The notes under the pieces: model-generated | Told to the model about the DNA's origin: nothing | Database searches by the model: none | The model's input: the letters and a program-made list of their open reading frames with translations, nothing else | Source of the DNA: Fontibacillus panacisegetis | GTDB lineage: Bacteria > Bacillota > Bacilli > Paenibacillales > Paenibacillaceae | Length of the DNA: 64,000 bases | Reading direction: 5' to 3' | Assembly (NCBI RefSeq): GCF_900102215.1 | Contig: NZ_FNBG01000004.1 | Span: forward strand, 124,001 to 188,000 | Translations under genes and position numbers: made by a program | Shown here: positions 27,428 through 36,513 of the stretch, one piece after another | Position numbering within the stretch: position 1 is the stretch's first letter | Layout: every line of letters starts with the position of its first letter

Positions 27428-27508
27428 TACTATAAATTATAGTACTTTATATTATAGTATTTTTCAATAGTACCCATTGGTTTTATCCTAATATAAATTA
27501 GAGTATTG
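27428..27508. promoter_or_regulatory. Repeated TACTATAAATTATAGTA-type operator boxes between VOC and PadR genes
   Basis: A near-perfect palindrome TACTATAAATTATAGTA is at 27428-27444. A half-copy TATTATAGTAT is at 27449-27459 and a related box TAATATAAATTAGAGTA at about 27490-27506. They cover the start sites of both divergent genes, as expected for PadR autorepression. Confidence 0.5.
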
Positions 27509-27524
27509 CTTGGAGGAATATAAA

Positions 27525-28043
27525 ATGTCAGCGATTGATTTAGTCGTTTTAGGTCTGATTAAACAACAACCACAAGGAGCCTACGATATCCAAAAGGAAT
27601 TAGCCTATAGAAATATTTCCAGTTGTATTAAGGTCAGCATTCCGTCAATTTATAAGAAGGTTATTCAACTGGAGGAAAAGGGATACATCGAAAGTGATAT
27701 AACGAAAACTGGAAAAATGCCTGAAAAAGCAGTCTATAGCTTAACTGATAAGGGAGAAGAATATTTCTTATACTTAATGAAAAAAATATCGGCTCAAACA
27801 GTAAATATTTTTTTGGATCTCAATTCGGTTATCATGAATCTTGATTTAGTTTCTATCGAAACCAAGGAACAATGCCTTTCACAAATAAAGGACAATATTA
27901 TTGCTTTAAAAGAGCAAATCGTCGAAAACATAACTTTGAAAAGTCACATTCCTCAAACAGGAAAAGGAATTTTATCTCAGCAACTGGCGTTAACTGAAAC
28001 ACTCGAATTATGGGCAGATGAGTTTTCAAAAGAAGAGGGGTAG
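27525..28043 (+). CDS. PadR-family transcriptional regulator
   Basis: The ~172-residue protein starts at ATG 27525 with GGAGG 8 bases upstream. The N-terminal winged helix reads VLGLIKQQPQGAYDIQKEL, PSIYKKVIQLEEKGYI and AVYSLTDKGEEYF; a C-terminal helical dimerisation region follows. PadR proteins repress detoxification genes until a drug or phenolic ligand binds. Its divergent partner is the VOC protein. Confidence 0.85.
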   Translation: MSAIDLVVLGLIKQQPQGAYDIQKELAYRNISSCIKVSIPSIYKKVIQLEEKGYIESDITKTGKMPEKAVYSLTDKGEEYFLYLMKKISAQTVNIFLDLNSVIMNLDLVSIETKEQCLSQIKDNIIALKEQIVENITLKSHIPQTGKGILSQQLALTETLELWADEFSKEEG

Positions 28044-28178
28044 TCAAAGACCTTTACAGGCATTCAGAGTTTAATTTACAAACATGCGATTTCTACAATA
28101 AAGTAGCGTACAAACGATCGACAACGTTATCCATTTTAACATGAGAGAAACGATTGTTGATCGTTGAGTCGATTTATA

Positions 28179-28310
28179 TTATCCTTCTTGTTTGGTTGGA
28201 CGGATTAAGATTTCGTTTACCGCTACCGTGTCAGGCGTGCTGAAGTATAAGAAATCTCCGCATCCGGCAGGGATTCAACCAAAGCTTTCAAACGGTCAAT
28301 CCCGCTTGAC
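28179..28310 (-). pseudogene. Short-chain dehydrogenase C-terminal remnant
   Basis: The minus strand reads TPDTVAVNEILIRPTKQEG before a TAA at 28179, a classic YdfG-type SDR ending. A second frame just upstream gives GIDRLKALVESLPDAEISY, so a frameshift and loss of the main body have occurred. The rest of 28044-28600 shows no other gene apart from the hairpin at 28346. Confidence 0.5.
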
Positions 28311-28345
28311 CCTATAATTTTCGTAAATCAGCTGATCAGACACGA

Positions 28346-28386
28346 AGGCCCTCCATGGATCAAATTAATTGATGCCTGGAGGGCCT
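28346..28386. terminator. Long hairpin terminator
   Basis: AGGCCCTCCA at 28346-28355 pairs with TGGAGGGCCT at 28377-28386, with further pairing of ATCAA/TTGAT inside, followed by ATTTTC on the plus strand. Confidence 0.75.
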
Positions 28387-28613
28387 ATTTTCAAGTTACA
28401 AAATCCCAAAACTTAAATATTTTTTGAAAGATCCAACATATTGCTAAAATGAATTTCACTCAATTGTACAATAACTTCATCAATTGCTATATTCTCAGAA
28501 TCAGTAATCCAAAGACAAATTACACCTACTAACCCTGAAATCATATACTCCAGGCTAACTTTCACCAACGTCAAATGCAATAAGAAAAATTCAATTCAAA
28601 AGGAGATAGAGTT

Positions 28614-28886
28614 ATGAAAACATTAGCAATTATTGGAGCAGGTAAAGGATCGGGATTATCATTGGCAAAACGCTTCGATAAGGAAGGCTTCCAAGTTGCC
28701 TTACCCGATATGTTAGCGAAGAAAGAAGGTGCCCTACTGTTTACAACTGGTTTGTCTTCACTATATCCAATGCCAATGCTTGGCAACCTTGGGATCGCGA
28801 TGTCCGCTTTACGTAATTATGTTGCTAATCTTCAGAGTCCCTTCCCCATGCATAATGATTCATCAACTTCTGCATACCAAGTTTAA
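28614..28886 (+). pseudogene. SDR-family oxidoreductase with large internal deletion
   Basis: The 90-residue frame, with AAAGGAG before the ATG, starts with the NAD-binding motif TLAIIGAGKGSGLSLAKRF and then jumps from FQVALP straight to MLAKKEGALLFTTGLSSLYP and GIAMSALRNYVANL. In intact relatives ~75 residues separate these blocks, including the catalytic Asn and Ser regions. The C-terminus is also cut. The deletion is in frame, but an active enzyme is unlikely. Confidence 0.7.
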
Positions 28887-29794
28887 GAATATTTCTCCAC
28901 CATTCTAATTAAATAATTACGAAATTCATCAACATATGTTTTGGGCTCTACGATTTCCAGATTTGTTCCGAAGCTTGCTAGAAATTGAAATCCAATACTG
29001 TTTTGAGGAACGTGGATGGTGGCTAAGAGATAGTCAGAACTATAGTTTTCAATACTTTTTCGACCGTACCTTTCAATGAATTGATCTTTTATGCCAGGCG
29101 AAATCAACGCCTTAATAGTGACTAATTGCGGTTCATAACTTGCTTCATGTTCTAGTTCTAATGAATAATCTCTAGGGTTAAATGCATTTTCATCCATATG
29201 AAGATGATCGATTCTGGATAATTTAAATGTTCTATATCTTTGACGATGTAAACAAAAGCCCTTCAAATACCAACTCGTTTCGCTAAAGTGAAGCTGGTAT
29301 GGCTCAACAATTCTATTCGTTGTATTGCCATTTTTATCAATATAATCAAATGCAACTAACCTTCTCTTTAATATTGATTCTTGGCATATCTTCAAGGTTT
29401 GCAGAATCTCAGGCCGACCCTCCCAATCATAAAATGACAGTTGGATTGAACCTTTCGGAGACAATGGGCTAACCATGGCTTCTATTTTTTTTATGGTCAC
29501 TTCAACTTCTTCGCTAATTAGAATTTGTTCCAATCCGCCGAGCGCAGTCAATATATTCTCCAAGTCGGAGCTGCTTAAAAGACGTTTATCAACCTTATAT
29601 TCATCCATAATGCCATAGCCGCCATTAATTCCACTAATAGAATAGATCGGGATATTTGATAAACTCAGTGTTTCCATATCACGAAGAATCGTTCTTTTGG
29701 AAACGTTAAATAATTGTGCGAATTCTTTTGTTGTAACGACATCTTTTTTCAGCAATATCATGATGATCGATATTAATCTCTCGGCCTTCTCCAT
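28883..29794 (-). CDS. YafY-type transcriptional regulator with HTH and WYL domains
   Basis: This 303-residue protein has an N-terminal winged helix (VVTTKEFAQLFNVSKRTILR, DMETL, GGYGIMDEYKV) and a WYL ligand-binding domain with EPYQLHFSETSWYLKGFCL and YRTFKLSRIDHL. The WYL triplet reads WYL at about residue 180. It is divergent from a VOC gene and shares a 40-bp palindrome that is its probable operator. The ligand is unknown. Confidence 0.85.
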   Translation of the reverse strand: MEKAERLISIIMILLKKDVVTTKEFAQLFNVSKRTILRDMETLSLSNIPIYSISGINGGYGIMDEYKVDKRLLSSSDLENILTALGGLEQILISEEVEVTIKKIEAMVSPLSPKGSIQLSFYDWEGRPEILQTLKICQESILKRRLVAFDYIDKNGNTTNRIVEPYQLHFSETSWYLKGFCLHRQRYRTFKLSRIDHLHMDENAFNPRDYSLELEHEASYEPQLVTIKALISPGIKDQFIERYGRKSIENYSSDYLLATIHVPQNSIGFQFLASFGTNLEIVEPKTYVDEFRNYLIRMVEKYS

Positions 29795-29819
29795 ATTTCC
29801 CCTCCTTTTTTTGTATTTT

Positions 29820-29859
29820 ATTTATAAAAGGTGACATACGTATGTCACCTTTTATAAAT
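29820..29859. promoter_or_regulatory. 40-bp perfect palindrome, operator between WYL regulator and VOC gene
   Basis: Bases 29820-29859 read identically on both strands; the centre is GTGACATACGTATGTCAC. It lies 26 bases before the start of the regulator and 36 before that of the VOC gene, so bound protein would block both. A GTGACATA-type half site is common for YafY/WYL regulators. Confidence 0.75.
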
Positions 29860-29895
29860 TATACTTCATCTATCACAAGAAGGAGGTATGACTTT

Positions 29896-30360
29896 ATGTC
29901 AGCTATTGTATATTTAAACTTTGATGGAATCGCAGAACAAGCTATTGAATTTTATTCGGAGGCTTTAAATGCAAACGAGGTAAAAAAGGTGAAATTCAGC
30001 GATTTTCCGCAAGATCCAAACTATCCATTGCCAGAAAATGAATTAAGTATGATCATGGAAGCTTCCATCGAATTCGCAGGCGGGAAAATCATGATGTCGG
30101 ATATTCTACCCTCGATGAAGAGTGTAACGGGTGAGTTGGTTAAAGGCAACAATATACTGATTAGTATCGTTATTGATGATAAACAAACACTGGAAAATTA
30201 CTTTTCTAATTTGTCTGTAGGTGGTTATGTTATCATGCCGTTATCAGAAATGCCTTGGTCTTCCTGCTTCGGAATGCTGGCTGATAAATTTGGTGTTGTT
30301 TGGAAATTTAATAGTGACGCAGATAAGTTTCTTGATAAAGTTATTTCTAACAAACAGTAG
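29896..30360 (+). CDS. PhnB-like VOC/glyoxalase-fold protein
   Basis: The ~154-residue protein starts at 29896, where AAGGAGG lies 9 bases upstream. Features are VYLNFDGIAEQAIEFYSEAL, FAGGKIMMSD and the C-terminal GMLADKFGVVWKFN of the PhnB/3-demethylubiquinone-like group. The function of such proteins is mostly unknown. It is controlled by the divergent WYL regulator by position. A terminator follows. Confidence 0.8.
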   Translation: MSAIVYLNFDGIAEQAIEFYSEALNANEVKKVKFSDFPQDPNYPLPENELSMIMEASIEFAGGKIMMSDILPSMKSVTGELVKGNNILISIVIDDKQTLENYFSNLSVGGYVIMPLSEMPWSSCFGMLADKFGVVWKFNSDADKFLDKVISNKQ

Positions 30361-30368
30361 CTCATTAA

Positions 30369-30400
30369 AAATGGTCTTGTAATTAGAGGCCATTTTTTTA
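30369..30400 (+). terminator. Terminator after the VOC gene
   Basis: AATGGTCT pairs with AGAGGCCATT around a short loop (one G-T pair), followed by seven T. Confidence 0.75.
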
Positions 30401-30481
30401 ATATTCTTTTGTATAAAAGGTAAAATAAAAATATGGGAATATGGATCATCTTGGGAAAAGACTGAAAAGTGTTGCTGGGTC

Positions 30482-30757
30482 TTGGTTAGTGTGACTCCCA
30501 CCCCCGATGTGTTGTTATATTTGGACGTGGTCGAAGAAGCTTTGTGCTTTGGATGGATCGATGGAGTCAAGAAGAAGATTTCTGAAACGGAGCTGGCTCA
30601 GAGACTATCTGAATTAAATAAAGAACGTGTCCGCCGCCTCGAAAAGTTGGGGTTAATGAGAGAACGATACAAAGCTATAAGAATCAGCCGGAATTATTAC
30701 AAAATGTTCGGTCAATGGAACGATAATGGACGTCTCGGGGGAGTTGGAGATCTTTGA
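30482..30757 (+). pseudogene. YdeI/OmpD-associated family protein remnant
   Basis: The frame contains DVVEEALCFGWIDGVKKKI, the hallmark of the YdeI family, followed after a deletion by ELNKERVRRLEKLGLM. The N-terminal third and the conserved RRPxSxWS segment are missing and no ribosome site is present. A decayed gene. Confidence 0.6.
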
Positions 30758-30886
30758 AGCGCTTGCTTTCCTCAGATGGCTGTTGCTCGGTCGAATCGCT
30801 GGAGTGCCCAAACACGCCCCCATATCGTTCCATTTCAATGAATCCATGATATGATTGAGCGTGGTAGATATACAAGGAGAGAAATT

Positions 30887-30985
30887 ATGATTAGGAATAC
30901 AAATCAGCTGGCAGCCAGAGCAGCAGCGGTTTTAGTGCTTGCCGGTGTCATGCTCGTTACCTCGCTCTTCATGAGCCAAGGTTAG
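30887..30985 (+). CDS. 32-residue membrane peptide or leader, unknown
   Basis: ATG at 30887 follows AAGGAGAG by 6 bases. The product is MIRNTNQLAARAAAVLVLAG followed by VMLVTSLFMSQG, a positively charged start and one hydrophobic helix. It ends 85 bases before the response regulator gene. It could be a real small membrane peptide linked to that system or the surviving start of a lost secreted protein. Confidence 0.4.
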   Translation: MIRNTNQLAARAAAVLVLAGVMLVTSLFMSQG

Positions 30986-31069
30986 TGCTCGCCGATTCCA
31001 TCAATACGTGCGAACTCTGGATATTCAGAATTTATACCTTTAATTGACCAAACCATTGGAGTGAAGCCG

Positions 31070-31744
31070 ATGATCCATATTCTTGTTGTAGAAGATGATC
31101 GACATGCCAGAAGACTGCTTGAAGCCGTACTGAAACGCGAGGGGTACTTGGTATCAACTGCTGAAGACGGGGTTAGGGCAATGGAAGTGCTGGAAAAGCA
31201 GCATATCGATCTCATCATCCTGGATATTATGATGCCTAACATGGACGGGTACGAGTTCGCCAAGGAGCTCCGGGATGTTGATAGCCTTATACCCATTCTG
31301 ATGGCTACGGCTAAGCATCTTCCCGAGGATAAGAAGAAGGGGTTCCGGCTCGGGACCGACGATTATATGACCAAGCCGATCGATACCGAGGAGATGCTGC
31401 TCCGGATTCAAGCACTGCTCCGCCGTTCTCAAATTGCCAGCGCCCGCAAGCTAGTTGTAGGCAAGTTGGTGCTGGATTATGATGCCTTGACGGTCACGCG
31501 CGGCGAGGAGAAGCAGACCCTTCCGCAAAAAGAATTCTACCTGCTGTACAAGCTGCTGTCTTATCCGGACCGCATCTTCACCCGTATCCAGCTCATGGAC
31601 GAAATCTGGGGGATGCAAAGCGAAAGCACAGATACCACGGTCAATGTGCATATCAACCGCCTGCGGAAACGGTTTGAAGGGTATCCCGAGTTCGAGCTGG
31701 TGTCCGTCCGCAGCCTCGGTTATAAGGCGGTACGGAGTCAATGA
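31070..31744 (+). CDS. OmpR-family response regulator
   Basis: The ~224-residue protein has a receiver domain (ILVVEDDRHARRLLEAVL, phosphoacceptor in IDLIILDIMMPNMDGYEF, LMATA, TKPID) and an OmpR-type winged helix (TLPQKEFYLLYKLLSYPDRI, VNVHINRLRKRF, VRSLGYKAV). ATG at 31070 is 6 bases after GGAGTG; an upstream GTG is less likely. It overlaps the kinase gene by 4 bases. Its probable target is the ABC exporter pair 1.2 kb downstream on the opposite strand. Confidence 0.88.
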   Translation: MIHILVVEDDRHARRLLEAVLKREGYLVSTAEDGVRAMEVLEKQHIDLIILDIMMPNMDGYEFAKELRDVDSLIPILMATAKHLPEDKKKGFRLGTDDYMTKPIDTEEMLLRIQALLRRSQIASARKLVVGKLVLDYDALTVTRGEEKQTLPQKEFYLLYKLLSYPDRIFTRIQLMDEIWGMQSESTDTTVNVHINRLRKRFEGYPEFELVSVRSLGYKAVRSQ

Positions 31745-32796
31745 GCAGACTGGGGATATGGATCAAAGCAAAATTCAGCCTGTCGTTCTTATTTTCACTG
31801 ATTGTTTTCTTTATTTTCCTCATTACCGTCGTGATTACCGGCATACTGTTTTTCCTGGCGCATTTTTTCGGACTATTAAATGATGAAATCGTACAGGGCG
31901 GAATCGTATTGCCTATCATTATTATGATATCCTGCATTATTATCGGGACTACGATATCCAGTTTTGCCAGCCGCAGAATGGTCAAGTCCGTCCGCGAATT
32001 CATCGACGCCATCAAGCGGCTGGCTGCCGGCGACTTTTCCACGCGCCTGCATCTGAAAAATCCTCCCGAATACCGAATTCTGTCCGAGAACTTTAACCGG
32101 ATGGCCGAGGAGCTCGGAGGCATCGAGATTTTGCGCACCGACTTCGTGAATAATTTCTCCCATGAATTCAAGACGCCCATCGTCTCGATTAAAGGTTTTG
32201 CCGAAATCCTGAAGTACGATGATCTCTCGAAAGAAGACCGGGATGAATACCTCGATATCGTCATTGAGGAATCCGCCAGACTCGCCTCGCTGGCCTCAAA
32301 TGTGCTGGAGCTGTCGAAGATTGAGACCCAGACGATTCTGACGGACAAGCAAATGGTTAACGTCGGCGAGCAGATCCGCCAGTGCGTACTGCTACTAACC
32401 AGCAAGATGGAAAAAAAACATATATCCCTCAATCTCAATCTTCATGATTATTCCCTGTCCGGCAACAAGGAGCTGCTCAATCAGGTCTGGCTTAATCTGC
32501 TGGATAATGCGATCAAGTTCACACCTGAGCATGAAACGATTACCATTGAGATGAAGCGTATCTCGGGATTCCTGGAAATGGTGTTCCGCGACACCGGAAG
32601 CGGGATCGATCCAGAGGTCGTGCCCAGAATCTTCGACAAATTCTATCAGGCGGATACATCCCACTCGACAGCGGGCAACGGTCTCGGCCTAACCATTGTG
32701 CAGCGAATCGTGAACCTGCACGGCGGAACGATTGCCTGCGAGAGCGAGCCTTCCCGGGGAACCTCATTTATTGTCACACTGCCGTCCGAAAGATAA
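31741..32796 (+). CDS. HAMP-domain sensor histidine kinase
   Basis: The 351-residue kinase has two membrane helices (about residues 12-35 and 52-75) with almost no extracellular loop, a HAMP linker, the phosphoacceptor motif NNFSHEFKTPIVSIKGFAEI near residue 140, and an ATPase domain (NQVWLNLLDNAIKFTPEHE, DTGSGIDP, GNGLGLTIVQRIV). Such intramembrane-sensing kinases commonly respond to cell-envelope antibiotics or to a partner transporter. Confidence 0.88.
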   Translation: MSRLGIWIKAKFSLSFLFSLIVFFIFLITVVITGILFFLAHFFGLLNDEIVQGGIVLPIIIMISCIIIGTTISSFASRRMVKSVREFIDAIKRLAAGDFSTRLHLKNPPEYRILSENFNRMAEELGGIEILRTDFVNNFSHEFKTPIVSIKGFAEILKYDDLSKEDRDEYLDIVIEESARLASLASNVLELSKIETQTILTDKQMVNVGEQIRQCVLLLTSKMEKKHISLNLNLHDYSLSGNKELLNQVWLNLLDNAIKFTPEHETITIEMKRISGFLEMVFRDTGSGIDPEVVPRIFDKFYQADTSHSTAGNGLGLTIVQRIVNLHGGTIACESEPSRGTSFIVTLPSER

Positions 32797-32877
32797 ACAG
32801 AGCTTTGAAAGAACCGCGAAGTTTTTCACTAGCGATCATAATATCAAGGGTTTTGTCGCCATGATGGCTCAAATATG

Positions 32878-32913
32878 AGCAGCCAGCTCAGAATAACTCC
32901 TGAGCTGGCTGCT
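32878..32913. terminator. Perfect 14-bp hairpin between kinase and ABC exporter genes
   Basis: AGCAGCCAGCTCAG at 32878-32891 pairs perfectly with CTGAGCTGGCTGCT at 32900-32913. T runs are weak, but the position between convergent genes suggests a bidirectional terminator. Confidence 0.65.
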
Positions 32914-33001
32914 CTCTTACATGTTTGGTGAAGGAAGCTCCTTTGCGGTTTTAAACCTGCTTTTGAGACAAACCTTGTGATGTCCAATTACGTTCAGCAC
33001 T

Positions 33002-34762
33002 TTAAGAAGCCTGCTCGAATTGGCTATTATATAACTCGGCGTAGAAGCCGTTCTTGGCCAGCAGCTCGCTGTGGCTCCCTCTTTCCAGAATGTCCCCGTC
33101 CTTCAGTACCAGAATGACATCGGCATTCTTGATGGTCGAGAGCCGGTGGGCGATGACGAAGGAGGTTCGGCCTTCCATCAGCTGATCCATCGCCTGCTGG
33201 ATCAGCAGTTCCGTCCGGGTATCCACCGAACTGGTCGCCTCGTCGAGAATGAGCATAGGCGCATTCTTGAGCATGGCGCGGGCGATGGTCAGCTGCTGTT
33301 TTTGGCCAGCCGACAGATTGACCTTGTCGTTTAATACAGTATCGTAGCCGGCGCTCAAGGTCTGGATGAAATGGTGCAGCCCCACCGATTTGCAGGCCTC
33401 CTGAATCTCTTGATCGGTGATGCCGGTCTGGTTATACACCAGGTTCTCCCGGATCGTTCCTTCAAACAGCCAGGTATCCTGCAGCACCATACAGAACTGG
33501 TCATGGATGTTCTCCCGGGTTAGGCTGCTGATCGGAGTGTCGTCAATGTAAATCTCTCCGCCTGTCAGTTCATTGAAACGGATAAGCAGATTAACCAACG
33601 TAGTTTTGCCGGCCCCGGTAGGACCGACGATGGCAATCTTTTGCCCCGGCTGAACCTCGGTGGAGAAGTCCTTGATGACCGGATGGTTTGTACCCTCGTA
33701 AGCAAATTGCACATGCTCGAACTTCACTTTGCCCGTTGCAGCTTCCAGCCGTACTGTCTTCTGGCTCTCATCGTCCATTTCCTCTGCCTCCAGAAATTCA
33801 AAGACACGCTTGCCGGCCGCCGAAGCCGATTGCAGGCTTTGCGCGGCTTGGGCGATCTGCGAGAGGGGTTGGGTAAAGAAACGGACATACATCATAAAGG
33901 CGACAATCACACCGAAAGAAATGTCTCCGTTCGTTGCAAGTACGGCACCAACCACACAGACGGCCACGAAGCCCAAATTTCCAATAAACATCATGATCGG
34001 CATCATCAGGCCGGAAAGGAACTGGGCCTTGAATACACTGTTTTTCAGATTATGGTTCAGGTCTTCAAATGCGCTGCTCATCTGCGTTTCGGCATTGTAG
34101 GCTTTTACAACGGTATGTCCGGTATAGACTTCCTCCACATGACCGTTGATTTTGCCCAAATACTCTTGCTGGCTCTGAAAATACTTCTGGGACTTCTTCA
34201 TAATGACCGCCATCAGGCCAAAGCCGATGATTGTAGCAACAATCGCTGTAACGGTCATGATCCAGTTCGTTTTGAGCATCATGACGATTGACCCGACGAA
34301 CAGCGAGAGGGCGCTGACCAACGTACCCACGCTTTGATTCAAGGCCTGCCCGATCGTATCCACATCATTGGTTACCCGGGAGAGAATGTCACCGGTCGTT
34401 GATTTATTGTAATAAGAGATCGGCAGTCTGTTCATTTTGTGCGACAGATCGCCTCTCAAGCGTTTAGAGACCTTTTGCGTCACCGACGACATGATAAGAC
34501 CCTGCAATAGAGAGAGCACAGCGCTGATGCTGTAGATGATTACCAGAAAAAATCCGATTGAAGCGACCGCGTCCAAATCGATACCAGTGGCGATGCCTTG
34601 GGTAATCAGGTCCGTCAACTCCGAAAGCTGATCCGGACCGAGTAAGGTCAGCACGGTCCCGATGGCCGCACTAAGTATGGCTACCAGCACAACAGGAATA
34701 TGATTGCGGCAATAACGGAGAAGCTTGCTCCAGGTGCTAGGTTGTTTTTGGTTTGCAGTCAT
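33002..34762 (-). CDS. ABC multidrug exporter half-transporter, canonical ATPase
   Basis: The 586-residue half-transporter has six membrane helices in the first ~320 residues and an ATPase with Walker A GPTGAGKTT, signature LSAGQKQQLTIARAML, Walker B LILDEATSS with its catalytic Glu, and switch AHRLSTI. It is last in a two-gene unit, overlapping its partner by one base. Heterodimeric exporters of this type (BmrCD/LmrCD-like) pump drugs or peptides. G+C is visibly higher than in the biosynthetic cluster to the right. Confidence 0.88.
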   Translation of the reverse strand: MTANQKQPSTWSKLLRYCRNHIPVVLVAILSAAIGTVLTLLGPDQLSELTDLITQGIATGIDLDAVASIGFFLVIIYSISAVLSLLQGLIMSSVTQKVSKRLRGDLSHKMNRLPISYYNKSTTGDILSRVTNDVDTIGQALNQSVGTLVSALSLFVGSIVMMLKTNWIMTVTAIVATIIGFGLMAVIMKKSQKYFQSQQEYLGKINGHVEEVYTGHTVVKAYNAETQMSSAFEDLNHNLKNSVFKAQFLSGLMMPIMMFIGNLGFVAVCVVGAVLATNGDISFGVIVAFMMYVRFFTQPLSQIAQAAQSLQSASAAGKRVFEFLEAEEMDDESQKTVRLEAATGKVKFEHVQFAYEGTNHPVIKDFSTEVQPGQKIAIVGPTGAGKTTLVNLLIRFNELTGGEIYIDDTPISSLTRENIHDQFCMVLQDTWLFEGTIRENLVYNQTGITDQEIQEACKSVGLHHFIQTLSAGYDTVLNDKVNLSAGQKQQLTIARAMLKNAPMLILDEATSSVDTRTELLIQQAMDQLMEGRTSFVIAHRLSTIKNADVILVLKDGDILERGSHSELLAKNGFYAELYNSQFEQAS

Positions 34763-36513
34763 TATGCCAATTCCTCCTTGGACAGCTGCGAATAGGCAAT
34801 CTCCTGATAAACGCTGCAGGTGTCCATCAATTCTTCATGTGTACCCATGCCAGCAATGCGTCCGTCTTCCAGCACGATAATTTTGTCCGCATCCTTTATG
34901 GTACCGATCCGTTGGGCGATAATCAGCATCGTGGTTCCACGAGCACCCTTTTTCAGCTCGCTGCGCAATTTGCGATCTGTCTTGTAATCAAGCGCGGAGA
35001 AGGAATCGTCGAAAATCAGTATTTCCGGACGGCGGGCGATAGCCCTAGCAATGGATAGCCGCTGTTTCTGACCGCCGGACAAATTGGAGCCACCTTGAGC
35101 GATGTGCGCATCATAGCTGCCTTCCATTTTCTCGACGAAATCCGAAGCCTGGGAGGTATACACCGCGTCCACCACCTCAGCGGAAACATCGCTGCCGTTG
35201 TCGCCGAATGCGATATTGGAGGTCACTGTTCCGCCGAACAACACTGCCTTCTGAGAGACATAACCCATCTTGTTGCGGAGTGCGCTTTGTTTGTATTGAT
35301 TTACATTAACGCCATCGACGAGCACTTCGCCTTCGGTAGCATCATAGAAACGAGGGATCAGGTTAACGACTGTGCTTTTGCCACAGCCAGTCGATCCGAT
35401 GAAGGCGACAGTTTCGCCTTTTGTAGCCGTAAAGCTGATGTCTTTGATGACATAATCATCCGCATCGGGGTATTTAAAGCTGACATTTCTGAATTCAACC
35501 TCGCCGACTAGCTTGGAAGAAGATGCGGTCATTGATCCGTTCGTCAGGCTTAGTTTGGTATCCAGCACTTCATTGATCCGTTTGGCCGAGACATGGGCGC
35601 GGGGCATCAGAATAAAGATCATAATAAGCATCATAAAGGCCATAACCACTTGAATGGCATATGAAGAGAAGACAATCATATCTGAGAACAGTCCCATTTT
35701 GTCGCTCATACCAGCAGATTGGATCAGCACCGCGCCTACCCAATAAATAGCGAGGCTTAGACCGCTCATAATCATGGTGATGCTTGGCATAAGCACAGCC
35801 AGTACGTTGTTTGCGAACAGGTTCGTCCGGGTAAGAGCTTGATTGGCATCGCTGAACTTGTCTTCCTGATAGCCTTCCGCATTATATGCACGGATGACGC
35901 GTAGTCCGGTCAGATTCTCTCTGGACACCCGGTTCAGGTTATCCGTCAACTGCTGCAGCTTCTGGAACTTTGGCAGCACGAGCACGATACAGATTCCGAC
36001 GATCAGGAGGAGAACGCCGACAGCAATACCGGTCGTCAGCGACCACTGCCAGCTCTTGCCGGTTATCTTGAGCAGCGCCCATACCGCAAGGATCGGAGCC
36101 TTCACCAGCAGTTGCAATCCAATGACAATCAGCATTTGCACCTGGGTAATGTCATTGGTCGAGCGGGTAATCAGACTAGCCGTCGAAAAGCTGTTGATTT
36201 CCTCCATGGAGAAGGATTGAACCCTATCAAACAGCTTGGAACGCAACCGGGAAGAGAAATTGGCTGCGATCCGGGCTGCTATGCCGGCTACAACGATCGA
36301 GGTCGCCAGACTGCCGAGCGCACAGAGCAGCATCCAGCCGCCAGTGGCAATGATTTCGCTCATTTCGCTTCCCGGCGTCTGGACCAGTTGGGTAATCTTG
36401 CCCATATAATTGGGTAATTCCAGATCCAGCCACACCTGGGCAACGATGAAGAGGAGGCTGACGCCGAAGAGTGCCCATTCCTTCGGGTTCAAGTATTTGA
36501 GTATTTTGACCAT
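34762..36513 (-). CDS. ABC multidrug exporter half-transporter, degenerate ATPase site
   Basis: The ~583-residue partner starts at ATG 36513 behind AAGGAG; an upstream start at 36657 has no ribosome site. It has six membrane helices, Walker A GSTGCGKST, signature LSGGQKQRLSIARAIA and Walker B LIFDDSFSALD, where Asp replaces the catalytic Glu, and QRIGTI in place of the switch His. This is the usual non-catalytic half of a heterodimeric exporter. The divergent-facing two-component system is its probable regulator. Confidence 0.88.
   Translation of the reverse strand: MVKILKYLNPKEWALFGVSLLFIVAQVWLDLELPNYMGKITQLVQTPGSEMSEIIATGGWMLLCALGSLATSIVVAGIAARIAANFSSRLRSKLFDRVQSFSMEEINSFSTASLITRSTNDITQVQMLIVIGLQLLVKAPILAVWALLKITGKSWQWSLTTGIAVGVLLLIVGICIVLVLPKFQKLQQLTDNLNRVSRENLTGLRVIRAYNAEGYQEDKFSDANQALTRTNLFANNVLAVLMPSITMIMSGLSLAIYWVGAVLIQSAGMSDKMGLFSDMIVFSSYAIQVVMAFMMLIMIFILMPRAHVSAKRINEVLDTKLSLTNGSMTASSSKLVGEVEFRNVSFKYPDADDYVIKDISFTATKGETVAFIGSTGCGKSTVVNLIPRFYDATEGEVLVDGVNVNQYKQSALRNKMGYVSQKAVLFGGTVTSNIAFGDNGSDVSAEVVDAVYTSQASDFVEKMEGSYDAHIAQGGSNLSGGQKQRLSIARAIARRPEILIFDDSFSALDYKTDRKLRSELKKGARGTTMLIIAQRIGTIKDADKIIVLEDGRIAGMGTHEELMDTCSVYQEIAYSQLSKEELA

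Noticed and set aside
28614-28886. Treating the 90-residue SDR as a functional short enzyme
   Set aside because: The catalytic segment is missing between two blocks that are ~75 residues apart in intact SDRs.
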